Assembly (NCBI RefSeq): GCF_913773735.1 | Contig: NZ_CAJYEB010000034.1 | Coordinates: 62,001 to 126,000, forward strand | Direction of reading: 5' to 3' | Source of the DNA: an uncultured Massilia sp. | GTDB taxonomy: Bacteria > Pseudomonadota > Gammaproteobacteria > Burkholderiales > Burkholderiaceae_D | DNA length: 64,000 bases | Part shown: piece after piece, positions 46,452 to 55,766 of the stretch | How the letters are laid out: every line of letters starts with the position of its first letter | Numbering within the stretch: position 1 is the first letter of the stretch | The notes under the pieces: generated by a model | Seen by the model: only the letters and a program-made list of their open reading frames with translations | Told to the model about the DNA's origin: nothing | Database searches by the model: none | Made by a program: the position numbers and the translations under genes

Positions 46452-47405
46452 ATGTCTGCACTTGTAATAAGTTTAGATTTCGAGTTGTTCTGGGGGGTTG
46501 CTGACTCTCGCACGATATCTTCATATCGGAAAAATATTGAAGGCGCATTGTATGCAATTCCACATATTTTGAAATTATTCCATCGATATGAAGTAAAGGC
46601 GACGTGGGCGACAGTCGGTATGCTAATGTGCCGTGATTTTGAGCACTGGCGCGAAATTTCTCCTCGTTTGACACCGGGTTATACAAGAAGAACTTGTTCT
46701 ACCTACACTTTAACTGATATTGTTCGTTCAAATCAGTCCCTCTTTTTCAGCCGCCCAACAGTGTCAAAAATTCTTGATACTCCTGGGCAAGAATTAGCCA
46801 CTCACACTTACAGTCATTTTTATTGTAGAGAGCCTGGTGCATCGCCTGAGCAGTTCGCAGCTGACCTTGAATGCGCAGCCTTTGTGGGGAAAGATTTGGG
46901 TGTCGCATATAAAAGCATCGTGTTCCCGCGTAACCAAGTCAAGCCAGAATATTTGCCAGTATTGCGACAGGCTGGTATCAAGGTTTTTCGCGGCAACCCA
47001 TCGCATGCATTGTATGCTGATGGGCACGTTACACCCGGAGGCGTAGCTGGACGTGCAGTGCGATTTGCGGACAGTTGGGTCAGTCTGACGGGTTCGCATG
47101 TCAGCAGTCCCACTTATGACGACGGATTGGTAAACGTTCGTGCCAGTCAGTTCTTGCGTCCTTATTCGCAAAAACTCGGATTTCTGGAAAAGCTCCGGCT
47201 TCACAGGATCAAATCGGAAATGAGCAAAGCAGCGGCGTCCAACGGAGTTTTCCATTTGTGGTGGCATCCCCATAATTTCGGACTCGAGACCGAAAAAAAC
47301 CTGCACACGCTGGAGGAAATTTTGCAGCATTATTGCCGTCTTCGCGATAGCAATGGCATGCGCTCCCTTGCGATGCAAGATTTCGCCAAGGTCAAAGTTG
47401 TATGA
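46452..47405 (+). CDS. polysaccharide deacetylase (NodB family)
   Basis: A 317-residue NodB/CE4-type deacetylase. The first catalytic motif is ISLDFELFWG (Asp near the N-terminus), the metal-binding motif is THTYSH (His-x3-His), then VFPRNQ and the late HLWWHPHNF. There is no signal peptide, so it acts in the cytoplasm, perhaps on a nucleotide- or lipid-linked sugar. ATG at 46452 has GGAG 9 bases upstream; ATG at 46437 is an alternative. It overlaps the formyltransferase gene by ATGA, which suggests sequential action. Confidence 0.88.
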   Translation: MSALVISLDFELFWGVADSRTISSYRKNIEGALYAIPHILKLFHRYEVKATWATVGMLMCRDFEHWREISPRLTPGYTRRTCSTYTLTDIVRSNQSLFFSRPTVSKILDTPGQELATHTYSHFYCREPGASPEQFAADLECAAFVGKDLGVAYKSIVFPRNQVKPEYLPVLRQAGIKVFRGNPSHALYADGHVTPGGVAGRAVRFADSWVSLTGSHVSSPTYDDGLVNVRASQFLRPYSQKLGFLEKLRLHRIKSEMSKAAASNGVFHLWWHPHNFGLETEKNLHTLEEILQHYCRLRDSNGMRSLAMQDFAKVKVV

Positions 47406-48163
47406 ATATTGTCGTTCTGGCACAGGAAAGTGCTTCCACATGGATGATGGTAAATGCGCTTAGGGAAAAGTGGCCTAGCATATCAGTCATGCTTGAAAAA
47501 CCGGTATCACGCCGCACATTGCTCGAGCGTCGTGCTAGACGGCTTGGATGGTGGGCGGTGTTGGGTCAATTGATGTTCATGGCTCTCGTTCCTTTCCTCA
47601 GTAGATCAGGGAGCAGTCGTCGAAAGGAACTTGTACAGCAGGCTAGATTGAAAACCGAACGGCCATCCGGCATCGAGATCCATGATTGCGAATCGGTTAA
47701 TTCGCCGGCTTGCATTGCCTGGCTTCGTGAACAACGTCCAGACATAGTCGTCGTCAATGGAACCCGTATTATCTCAAGTGCTGTTCTTGCGGCTTCCGAT
47801 GCCAAATTCCTGAACACGCATTGTGGGATTACCCCGGCGTACCGGGGGGTCCATGGGGGATACTGGGCCCTGTACTGCAATGATCCCGCCAATGCCGGAG
47901 TGACCGTGCACTTGGTAAACAGCGGGATCGATACAGGTGATATTCTTTACCAGCAAACGATCGACGTCGATGCTCGCGACAGTTTTGTGACCTATCCTGT
48001 AAAACAGTATGTTGCAGGCATTCCGCTCATGATGAAAGCCATCGACGATATTGTGGCGGGTCGCTTGCAGGCGTTTCGAAGAGACGACCTGCAGTCGACG
48101 TTATGGCATCATCCGACGATCTGGCAATATCTGTCTGGCAGGTTATTGCGTGGAGTACGTTAA
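47402..48163 (+). CDS. formyltransferase family protein (probable sugar N-formyltransferase)
   Basis: A 253-residue protein of the formyl_trans_N family (Fmt, ArnA, VioF, WlaRD relatives). The catalytic triad pattern is visible: FLNTHCGITPAYRG (Asn and His) and NSGIDTGDIL (Asp). It precedes this core with a basic, partly hydrophobic insertion (about residues 37-80), so it is not a housekeeping Fmt. It probably uses N10-formyl-tetrahydrofolate to formylate an amino sugar. Coupling with the deacetylase on one side and a GT4 on the other places it in repeat-unit synthesis. Confidence 0.87.
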   Translation: MNIVVLAQESASTWMMVNALREKWPSISVMLEKPVSRRTLLERRARRLGWWAVLGQLMFMALVPFLSRSGSSRRKELVQQARLKTERPSGIEIHDCESVNSPACIAWLREQRPDIVVVNGTRIISSAVLAASDAKFLNTHCGITPAYRGVHGGYWALYCNDPANAGVTVHLVNSGIDTGDILYQQTIDVDARDSFVTYPVKQYVAGIPLMMKAIDDIVAGRLQAFRRDDLQSTLWHHPTIWQYLSGRLLRGVR

Positions 48164-49287
48164 TGGCACACGTTGTACACATTATCAGCGGTTTGAAGGT
48201 CGGTGGGGCCGAGATGGCTATGCTGCGTTTGATTGCGAGTTCGATCGGCGGATCCTTTCAACATTCCGTGGTATCGCTGACGCCGGGTGGTGGCATGATC
48301 GAGCGTTTTGCCGCAGCCGGGATCGAGGTTATTCAGCTCGATTTCAAGAACAGATTCATTCGCGATTTCTTTCGGCTAATTTCACTATTGCGCGCGCATC
48401 CACCGCAGGTGGTCCAGACATGGATGTACCATGCCGATCTCTTGGGTGGGATTGCTGCTCGCCTGGCTGGAATACGCAACGTCATCTGGGGTATTCGTAC
48501 GACGGACGTCACTGCAGGAGGGAGTAGTAAAAATGCGATACTGCGCACTGTGTGCGCCCGCATGTCACGCATTGTCCCTCGCGTCATCGTCTGTGCCGCC
48601 GAGGCGTCGCTCAAATCGCACGCGAGTATCGGCTATGCTGCGGACCGGATGACCGTCATTCCGAACGGGTTCGACTTCGCTCGGCTGCGCGCTAACGCCG
48701 AGCAACGCGAGGCCCTACGAAGAGAGTGTGGTTTCGATGATGATGCAATCGTTGTCGGCACGCTCGGCAGGTTCAATCCTGCCAAGGATCCGGAAAATTT
48801 CGTGCGTGCAGCGGGGATAATTGCAGATTCGGAACGGAACGCTAGATTCCTGATGGTTGGACGCGATATGATGTCGGTAAATACAGAACTCGTGGGATGG
48901 ATTGCCCGGACAGGCCACGCGGACAGGTTCGTATTGCTGGGCGAGCGATCAGACGTGGCCATATGCCTTTCTGCCATGGATGTGTTTTGTCTGACATCGC
49001 GCACAGAGGGATTTCCCAATGTGCTTGCCGAAGCCATGGCGATGCGTTTGCCATGTGTAACCACGGATGTCGGTGACGCTGCGGTGCTGTTGGGAGGTTT
49101 GGGCGAGGTAGTACCTAGGGAGAATTCGGAAGTATTGGCTGAAGCAGTGTTGCGCATGACGAAGTCGCCGGAATCTGAGCGTCGTCATCTGGGAGAGCAG
49201 GCGAGCGGCAGAGTGAATGCAGAATTCAGTATGAAACGAATGCGAGAACGGTTCGAAGTCATTTATAACCGCCTCATTAACAAATAA
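48163..49287 (+). CDS. glycosyltransferase family 4
   Basis: A 374-residue GT-B glycosyltransferase. The N-terminal motif is HIISGLKVGGAEMAMLRL; the C-terminal domain has VVGTLGRFNPAKDPENFV and the EX7E-type motif in SRTEGFPNVLAEAMA. The sugar is unknown. The start (ATG 48163) overlaps the previous stop by one base and has GGAG upstream; an upstream in-frame extension is not supported. asnB follows 17 bases later. Confidence 0.93.
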   Translation: MAHVVHIISGLKVGGAEMAMLRLIASSIGGSFQHSVVSLTPGGGMIERFAAAGIEVIQLDFKNRFIRDFFRLISLLRAHPPQVVQTWMYHADLLGGIAARLAGIRNVIWGIRTTDVTAGGSSKNAILRTVCARMSRIVPRVIVCAAEASLKSHASIGYAADRMTVIPNGFDFARLRANAEQREALRRECGFDDDAIVVGTLGRFNPAKDPENFVRAAGIIADSERNARFLMVGRDMMSVNTELVGWIARTGHADRFVLLGERSDVAICLSAMDVFCLTSRTEGFPNVLAEAMAMRLPCVTTDVGDAAVLLGGLGEVVPRENSEVLAEAVLRMTKSPESERRHLGEQASGRVNAEFSMKRMRERFEVIYNRLINK

Positions 49288-49304
49288 CAGACAGGGCTGT
49301 TCTG

Positions 49305-51272
49305 ATGTGTGGTTTGGTTGGTTTTTTGGGCAACGGCTTTGGCGGCGACAAGGCTGGCGCTCACGCGGTCGTCAAGCGTATGACCGATGCAGTCCTGAGC
49401 AGGGGACCGGATGATGCGGGATCCTGGTTTTGCGAAAATGGACCGATTGGCCTTGGCCATCGGCGCCTCGCAATCGTCGATCTGTCGCCAGCCGGGCATC
49501 AACCGATGGCTGCAGCCAGCGGGCGCTATATGATGGTGTTCAATGGTGAAATCTATAATCACGCCTTGCTGCGGAAAGAGCTTGAGACTGGTGGCAAGGC
49601 ACCTGTCTGGCGCGGCCATTCCGATACCGAAACGCTGCTGGCCGGATTCGATGCGTGGGGTATTCAAAAAACCATTGAACGTGCCATAGGCATGTTTGCC
49701 ATCGCGGTGTGGGACCGCGAACTGAAAATGCTGTCGTTGGTACGTGATCGTCTCGGTGAAAAGCCATTGTATTATGGCTGGCAAGGTAACGGCGAGAATG
49801 CAGTATTCCTTTTCGGCTCGGAACTGAGCGCACTGCGTGCACATCCGCATTTCGTCAACAAGATCGATCGCGGCGCGCTTAGTCTGTTATTGCGAAATAG
49901 TTATATTCCTGCTCCATATTCGATTTATCAGGGTATTTCGAAGCTGGCTCCTGGAAAAATACTGTGCGTTTCGCTGGAACAGCGCGAGCCCAAGATTGTG
50001 ACTTATTGGGCGGGTGACAGTGTCGTGGAGGCCGGTGTTCGCAATCCATTTGCCGGTTCTCCGGAGGAGGCGGTAATCGAACTTGAGCATCTTTTGATGG
50101 ATGCTGTCCGGCAGCAGATGATGGCAGACGTGCCGCTTGGTGCATTTCTCTCGGGCGGGGTCGATTCATCGACTGTCGTCGCGCTCATGCAGGCGCAAGC
50201 GACGCGTCCCGTCAAAACGTTCAGCATTGGTTTTCACGAACCGGGATACAACGAAGCGGAACATGCAAAGGCGGTTGCGGCCCATCTTGGCACGGAGCAT
50301 ACGGAACTCTATGTGACATCGCGTGAGGCACGTGAAGTCATTCCATCTTTGCCATCGTTGTACAACGAACCGTTTTCCGACTCGTCGCAAATTCCGACTT
50401 ATCTGGTGTCACGTCTCGCGCGCCAGCATGTGACCGTTTCCTTGTCGGGCGACGCAGGAGATGAATTGTTCTGCGGGTACAATCGTTACAAGATGGCATC
50501 GCGGATGTGGGATAACATCAGCATGGCGCCTAGCGTGTTGCGTCGCGTCGCGGCTGCAGGCATTACGAGTATTTCACCTAAACACTGGAATGTGCTCGCG
50601 GGTAGCGTTAAAGGGGTACTTCCCCGGTCGCTTCGATTTGCAAATGTCGGGGATAAATTGCACAAGGGTGCGGCCGTCCTCGCGTCACGGGATTTCGACT
50701 CTTTGTATCTGCATTTGTGCGCGCACTGGTATGACCCGGCGGAAGTCGTGGTGGATGGGTTCCAGCCTCCCACAGTCCTTGTCGAAGATGCGCCGCGCCT
50801 CGAAGGGTTGGACAAGATCCAGCGCATGATGGCGCTCGACATGCTGGCCTATCTACCGGACGATATTCTCGCCAAGGTCGACCGCGCCGCGATGGGCGTG
50901 TCGCTGGAGACGCGCGTTCCCATGCTCGATCATCGTGTCGTCGAATTTGCGTGGAAGTTGCCGCAGTCCCTGAAACTGCGTGAAGGGCAAAGCAAGTGGG
51001 TGCTACGAGAAGTGCTTTATAGGCACGTGCCCAAGGCACTCATCGAAAGGCCGAAGATGGGCTTTGCCGTCCCCATCGCCGATTGGCTTCGTGGACCATT
51101 GCGCGATTGGGCAGAGACGTTGCTGGACGAGCGCCGCCTGAGAGAAGAAGGCTATTTTCACGCTGGTCCCATCCGGACGAAGTGGAAACAGCATCTTTCG
51201 GGCCAACGAAATTGGCAGGCTCACTTGTGGGATGTATTGATGTTCCAATCATGGCTTGAGCACAACCGTTAA
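49305..51272 (+). CDS. asnB: asparagine synthetase (glutamine-hydrolysing) family amidotransferase
   Basis: A 655-residue class II glutamine amidotransferase. The catalytic Cys is exposed at the N-terminus (M-CGLVGFLG); NGEIYNH and the glutaminase domain span residues 1 to about 200. The synthetase domain has the ATP pyrophosphatase motif LSGGVDSSTV and LSGDAGDELFCGYNRY. In polysaccharide clusters such AsnB paralogues (for example WbpS) are thought to amidate a uronic acid; with the UDP-GalNAcA genes present, that is plausible here. It closes the first transcription unit, with a strong terminator 75 bases later. Confidence 0.92.
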   Translation: MCGLVGFLGNGFGGDKAGAHAVVKRMTDAVLSRGPDDAGSWFCENGPIGLGHRRLAIVDLSPAGHQPMAAASGRYMMVFNGEIYNHALLRKELETGGKAPVWRGHSDTETLLAGFDAWGIQKTIERAIGMFAIAVWDRELKMLSLVRDRLGEKPLYYGWQGNGENAVFLFGSELSALRAHPHFVNKIDRGALSLLLRNSYIPAPYSIYQGISKLAPGKILCVSLEQREPKIVTYWAGDSVVEAGVRNPFAGSPEEAVIELEHLLMDAVRQQMMADVPLGAFLSGGVDSSTVVALMQAQATRPVKTFSIGFHEPGYNEAEHAKAVAAHLGTEHTELYVTSREAREVIPSLPSLYNEPFSDSSQIPTYLVSRLARQHVTVSLSGDAGDELFCGYNRYKMASRMWDNISMAPSVLRRVAAAGITSISPKHWNVLAGSVKGVLPRSLRFANVGDKLHKGAAVLASRDFDSLYLHLCAHWYDPAEVVVDGFQPPTVLVEDAPRLEGLDKIQRMMALDMLAYLPDDILAKVDRAAMGVSLETRVPMLDHRVVEFAWKLPQSLKLREGQSKWVLREVLYRHVPKALIERPKMGFAVPIADWLRGPLRDWAETLLDERRLREEGYFHAGPIRTKWKQHLSGQRNWQAHLWDVLMFQSWLEHNR

Positions 51273-51345
51273 ATTGCAACATCAAGGCAGCAATAGTTAG
51301 CGCAAAGCCAGAGATTACGCTATCCTGTTGCCTGTAGAGAATAGA

Positions 51346-51375
51346 AAAATCCGCGTTGGGTAACGCGGATTTTTT
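51346..51375 (+). terminator. intrinsic terminator after asnB
   Basis: AAAATCCGCGTT, loop GGGT, AACGCGGATTTT plus a further T-run: a 12-bp stem ending in Ts. It splits the polysaccharide locus, so the following GT4 and YjbH genes need their own promoter in the 52 bases up to 51427 or read-through. Confidence 0.9.
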
Positions 51376-51427
51376 ATGCGTTTCTTGTTACGGAAATGCA
51401 TATTCATTTTGTAAGAGATCCACATAA

Positions 51428-52600
51428 ATGAAGCGCAAAGTTGTCATCTCGATCAACACCGCATGGAACATCTATAACTTCCGCGCCGGTTTGATCCGCT
51501 CCTTGATCGCTGAAGGCTACGAGGTTGTGGCTCTCTCACCGAAGGATGAATATTCCCAGCGCTTAGTAAAACTCGGTTGCCAAGTTGTCGATTTGCCAAT
51601 GGACACCAATGGCACACATCCCGGAAGGGACCTGCTGCTGCTGGCGCGCTACTATAAAGTGTTGCGAGCAATTAACCCGCATGCTTTCCTCGGCTACACC
51701 ATCAAGCCCAACGTCTACGGCTCCCTGGCCGCCCATGCGCTGGGCATCCCGGTCATCAACAATATCGCCGGCCTTGGCGCCACCTTCATCCGCGACAGCC
51801 TGGTGACCAAGGTGGTGCGTGGCTTGTACAAGGTCGCGTTGAAGCGCTCGCACAAGGTGTTTTTCCAGAACGCCGACGACCAGTCGCTGTTCGTGGAGTC
51901 GCGTCTGGTGGCGAAAGCGCAGACCAGCCTGCTCCCCGGTTCGGGCCTGAACCTGGATCACTACATGCCGCCTGCCCCGGACGACCAGGCGGCGAAGCCG
52001 TTCCGGTTCCTGCTCGTCGCCCGCATGCTCAAGGACAAGGGTGTCGAGGAGTTCGCCGACGCCGCGCGCCTGCTGCGCCAGTCCGGCGCGACGGCCGAAT
52101 TCCACTTGCTGGGCGATGCCGGCAACGGCAATCCGAATGCCGTCCCGGCCGAGCGCCTGGCGCAGTGGCAAAGCGAGGGCCTGGTCGTCTACCATGGCAA
52201 GACTGACGACGTCAGGCCGCACCTGGCGGCCGCCGATTGCGTCGTGCTGCCCTCCTACCGCGAAGGCGTGCCGCGTTCGCTGCTGGAAGCGGCGGCCATG
52301 GCCAGGCCAATCGTTGCCACCGATGTCGTCGGTTGCCGCGATGCTGTCGACCACGGCGTGACCGGCCTGCTGTGCGAGGCGAAGAGCGCCGCTTCGCTGG
52401 CGCAGCAGATGGGCGCGATGCTGGCCATGGCGCCGGCGCAGCGCGCCCGCATGGGCGCAGCGGGGCGCAGCAAGGTCGAGACCCAGTTCGACGAGCAGAT
52501 CGTCATCCAGAAATACCTGCAGGCCCTCGACAGCATCGTCCGCCCCCAGCAGGTGCAAGCGGATATCGCGGACCTGGTGCCGAAGCGCTTCAATTCCTGA
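51428..52600 (+). CDS. glycosyltransferase family 4
   Basis: A 390-residue GT-B enzyme. The N-terminal motif is VVISINTAWNIYNFRAGLIRSL; the C-terminal domain has FLLVARMLKDKGVEEFADAA and the EX7E-type motif in SYREGVPRSLLEAAAMARP. This start resembles GT4 enzymes that add GalNAc-type residues (PglA/WbpX-like), but the sugar is not certain. Base composition is back to the high GC of the host core. It lies after the asnB terminator. Confidence 0.92.
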   Translation: MKRKVVISINTAWNIYNFRAGLIRSLIAEGYEVVALSPKDEYSQRLVKLGCQVVDLPMDTNGTHPGRDLLLLARYYKVLRAINPHAFLGYTIKPNVYGSLAAHALGIPVINNIAGLGATFIRDSLVTKVVRGLYKVALKRSHKVFFQNADDQSLFVESRLVAKAQTSLLPGSGLNLDHYMPPAPDDQAAKPFRFLLVARMLKDKGVEEFADAARLLRQSGATAEFHLLGDAGNGNPNAVPAERLAQWQSEGLVVYHGKTDDVRPHLAAADCVVLPSYREGVPRSLLEAAAMARPIVATDVVGCRDAVDHGVTGLLCEAKSAASLAQQMGAMLAMAPAQRARMGAAGRSKVETQFDEQIVIQKYLQALDSIVRPQQVQADIADLVPKRFNS

Positions 52601-52718
52601 CGAACCGCGGGCCGGCATGCATTGCTTGGCTTGCATCATTTCCAATGATAAACTTGTTCGTTTCCGTTGGTTTTTCTAGCTGATTGCCGGTACCTGCACA
52701 ACACGCAAGTTCGGTTTC

Positions 52719-55580
52719 TTGAGTAAAGTTGTGCTGACCGTCCTCAAACACCCCTTCAAACTTTCCTGGTACGGCGCGCTTCTGCTGAGTACCGCTGGTG
52801 CCTACGGTGCGACCCCGACCGTGCAGGGCCAGTCTGGTTATATCAACATGCCATCCGCCTTCGTCGAAGCGGACGGGACGATATCGACCGGCTACGGCTA
52901 CGACCGGCCCTATGGCAGTTTCTGGGCGACGGCCACCATCCTGCCTTTCCTGCAGGTGACGGGTCGTTACGTGTCGATCAGCGGGATCGCGGGATTTACG
53001 CGCGAAGAAGGGCAGTACGGCAGCGAATACGGGCGCTACAAGGACAAGGTCGCCGACGTCAAGCTGGCGCTGTGGGGCGAGTCGGCATGGATGCCGTCGC
53101 TCGCGGTCGGTGCCACCGACACGCTCGGCACCGAACTGTTCAAGGGCAAATACATCGTCGCGACCAAGACGTTCGGCCAGTACCGCAACCTGGAGGCGAG
53201 CGTCGGTTATGGCCGGCGGCGTCCGGACGGCGTCTTCGCCGGCGTGCGCTGGGTGCCGGTTGCCGCGCCGGCGTTCGCGCTGGTGGCGGAATACGATGCC
53301 AACGACTACCGCAAGGATTTCCGCGCGTCCGAAACGTCCGCGGGAGAGCGGCGCAAGGGACCATCGGTGGGCCTGGAATACCGCTGGGGCTGGCTGGGCG
53401 CCCAGGTCGCGCGCCACCGCGACCATTTCAGCGCCAACGCCTACGTCAGCATTCCCTTTTCGGAGCGCGAGTTCGTTCCCAAGATCTTCGAGCCGGCGCC
53501 CTTCGATCCGAAGAAGGCGCCGCCGCGCGTGTCCGCCGCCGAATGGCAGGGCGATGCGGGTCACGGCGCGGCGCTGGTGCAGGCGCTGGCGAAGCAGGAT
53601 TTCAAGAACGTCCGCGTGGAACTCGATGGCGGCGTGCTCAAACTGGTGCTGACGAATAACCGCATCTCGAACATGGGTCGGGCGGTCGGCCGCGCGGTGC
53701 GCACGGCGCTGGCGTTCGCGCCGCAAGGCACGCGCGCGATCCACGTCACCTATACCAAGCTCGAACAGCCGCTGGCGACCTACGAATTCTTCGACCTGCA
53801 GCGCCTGACCGACTACCTGACCGGCCTGTCGACGCGCGACGAATTCCTGCAGACGGTGCTGGTGCGCTACGCGACGCCAGCCGACAAGGTGGGCGCCGAC
53901 CAGGGCGAGATGTTGGCCGCCGTGCGCGACGAGGGCAACGGCCTGCAGGTGCAGGTCGGCGAAGACGGCAACATGGTGCAGATGCAGTCGCTGGACCGCG
54001 AGGCGAACCGCTTCAAGGTCGTGCCGAAAATGGGCTTCTTCTTCAACGACCCGAGCGGGGCGCTGCGCTATGAAGTCACCGCCAACGCCAACTACGACAG
54101 GCGCCTGGCCGAAGGCACCTACCTGAACAGCGCCTTCCGCCTCGAACTGCTGGAGAACATCTCGGGCGTCACCCAGCCGTCGAACAGCCTGCTGCCGCAC
54201 GTGCGCTCCGACATTGCCGAGTACAAGCGCGGCGGCCGCTTCAAGATGAACCGCCTGCTGCTCAACAAGTACATGACGCTGGACGAAGGCGTGTACGCGC
54301 GCGGATCGGTCGGTTTCTACGAGGAGATGTACCGCGGCGCGGGCGGCCAGGTGCTGTACCTGCCGAAGGACAGCCGCTGGGCGGCGGACCTCACGGTCGA
54401 TGCGCTGCAGCAGCGTGGCTACAACGGCTGGCTCGACAGGCGCGACTACCAGACCGTGACGGCGCTCGGCGCCCTGCACTACAAGCTGCCGTACGACATC
54501 ACCGCGACCGCGCGGGCAGGGCGCTTCCTGGCTCGCGACGAGGGGGTGCGGGTGGAATTCAAGCGCCGCTTCCCGTCCGGCGTCGAGGTCGGTGCCTGGT
54601 ATACCAAGACCAACGGCAAGGACATCACGAGCCCTGGCACGCCGTCGAGTCCCTACAACGACAAGGGCATCTTCCTGTCGGTACCGCTGAACATCATGCT
54701 GCCGATGGACTCGCAGGCTTCGGCCGGCGTGGCCTTGTCGCCGTGGACCCGCGACGTCGGCCAGACGGTCGCCAGCCCGGGCGACCTGTACGAGATTTTC
54801 GAGGATCCGCGCCGCGACCTGACGACCTACGATGGCCTGGGCAACTTCGCCGAGCGTGCCGACGAGCAGAACCTGCCCGCCGTACGTCCGCCGGTGAGGC
54901 CGATCGGCAACCCGTGGCCGCAGTTCCGCTGGCGCCTCGAGCAGTCGGTATCGACCACGCCGACGCTGCCGGAATGGGCGAAGGGCACTGTCCTGGGCGG
55001 CGGCGCGATCCTGGCCGGCGCCCTGCTGGACAAGCCGGTCGACCGCTTCATGAAGAAGCACCAGGATTCCAGCGTCGCGCGCGCCTGGGACAATGTCGGC
55101 AAGGGCATGCCGGTCCTGCTGGCCGGCGCCGCCGCCGGTGCGGTGGCCTTCGGCGACAGGCGTATGCAGAACATGGGCATCATCGCGCTGCAGTCGATCG
55201 CCGGCGCGGCCGTGCTGTCGACCGGCACCAAGCACCTCGTCGGCCGCGCGCGTCCGCGCGACGAGCTGGGCCAGTGGCACCGCGCGCCAGATCGCGCCGA
55301 TTCCTCCTTCCCCTCCAATCACAGCACGGTCGCATTCGCCGCCGTCACGCCGTTCGCGCAGGAGTACGATGCCCCTTGGTTGTACAGCGTGGCCGCGCTC
55401 AGTTCGCTGGGCCGCTCCGCCGGACGCCAGCACTGGGTATCGGACGTGGTCGCCGGCGGCGTGCTCGGCTATGCGGTCGGCAGCTGGCTGTGGCAGGCGC
55501 AGCGTGACGATTCGCGCCAGGGTTTCGCAGTGAGTCCGGGCGTCAAGTCCGTCAGCGTCAGCTGGAGCGGCACCTACTGA
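52719..55580 (+). CDS. YjbH-type exopolysaccharide outer-membrane protein fused to a PAP2 phosphatase domain
   Basis: A 953-residue exported protein. The signal peptide lies at about residues 10-31 (ending GAYGA). Residues from about 33 to 740 match the YjbH/GfcD family (TVQGQSGYINMPSAFVEADGTISTGYGYDRPYG), rich in alternating beta strands and aromatic pairs as in large outer-membrane barrels. The C-terminal region (about 755-925) is a PAP2 phosphatase domain with all three motifs: KHLVGRARPRD, then FPSNHST, then GRSAGRQHWVSD. The fusion suggests a periplasm-facing phosphatase acting on a lipid-linked or phosphorylated glycan. The start is TTG at 52719 or GTG at 52731; neither has a strong Shine-Dalgarno. 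Confidence 0.88.
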   Translation: MSKVVLTVLKHPFKLSWYGALLLSTAGAYGATPTVQGQSGYINMPSAFVEADGTISTGYGYDRPYGSFWATATILPFLQVTGRYVSISGIAGFTREEGQYGSEYGRYKDKVADVKLALWGESAWMPSLAVGATDTLGTELFKGKYIVATKTFGQYRNLEASVGYGRRRPDGVFAGVRWVPVAAPAFALVAEYDANDYRKDFRASETSAGERRKGPSVGLEYRWGWLGAQVARHRDHFSANAYVSIPFSEREFVPKIFEPAPFDPKKAPPRVSAAEWQGDAGHGAALVQALAKQDFKNVRVELDGGVLKLVLTNNRISNMGRAVGRAVRTALAFAPQGTRAIHVTYTKLEQPLATYEFFDLQRLTDYLTGLSTRDEFLQTVLVRYATPADKVGADQGEMLAAVRDEGNGLQVQVGEDGNMVQMQSLDREANRFKVVPKMGFFFNDPSGALRYEVTANANYDRRLAEGTYLNSAFRLELLENISGVTQPSNSLLPHVRSDIAEYKRGGRFKMNRLLLNKYMTLDEGVYARGSVGFYEEMYRGAGGQVLYLPKDSRWAADLTVDALQQRGYNGWLDRRDYQTVTALGALHYKLPYDITATARAGRFLARDEGVRVEFKRRFPSGVEVGAWYTKTNGKDITSPGTPSSPYNDKGIFLSVPLNIMLPMDSQASAGVALSPWTRDVGQTVASPGDLYEIFEDPRRDLTTYDGLGNFAERADEQNLPAVRPPVRPIGNPWPQFRWRLEQSVSTTPTLPEWAKGTVLGGGAILAGALLDKPVDRFMKKHQDSSVARAWDNVGKGMPVLLAGAAAGAVAFGDRRMQNMGIIALQSIAGAAVLSTGTKHLVGRARPRDELGQWHRAPDRADSSFPSNHSTVAFAAVTPFAQEYDAPWLYSVAALSSLGRSAGRQHWVSDVVAGGVLGYAVGSWLWQAQRDDSRQGFAVSPGVKSVSVSWSGTY

Positions 55581-55766
55581 GCCGCAGGCCCGGCCGGGTG
55601 TCGTTCCAGGGCGGAATACGACTTGCTGCGTGGCGAGCATTTTTTTGTGGAATGGATATAATTGCAACGTTTTGATGTGCTAATCCGGCCTGGCCGGCGT
55701 GCCCGCTTCCGTGATGGAGGACGGCCATGCCGGCGGACGGGGTGTGGTATTCGGGAGAGACAAATC

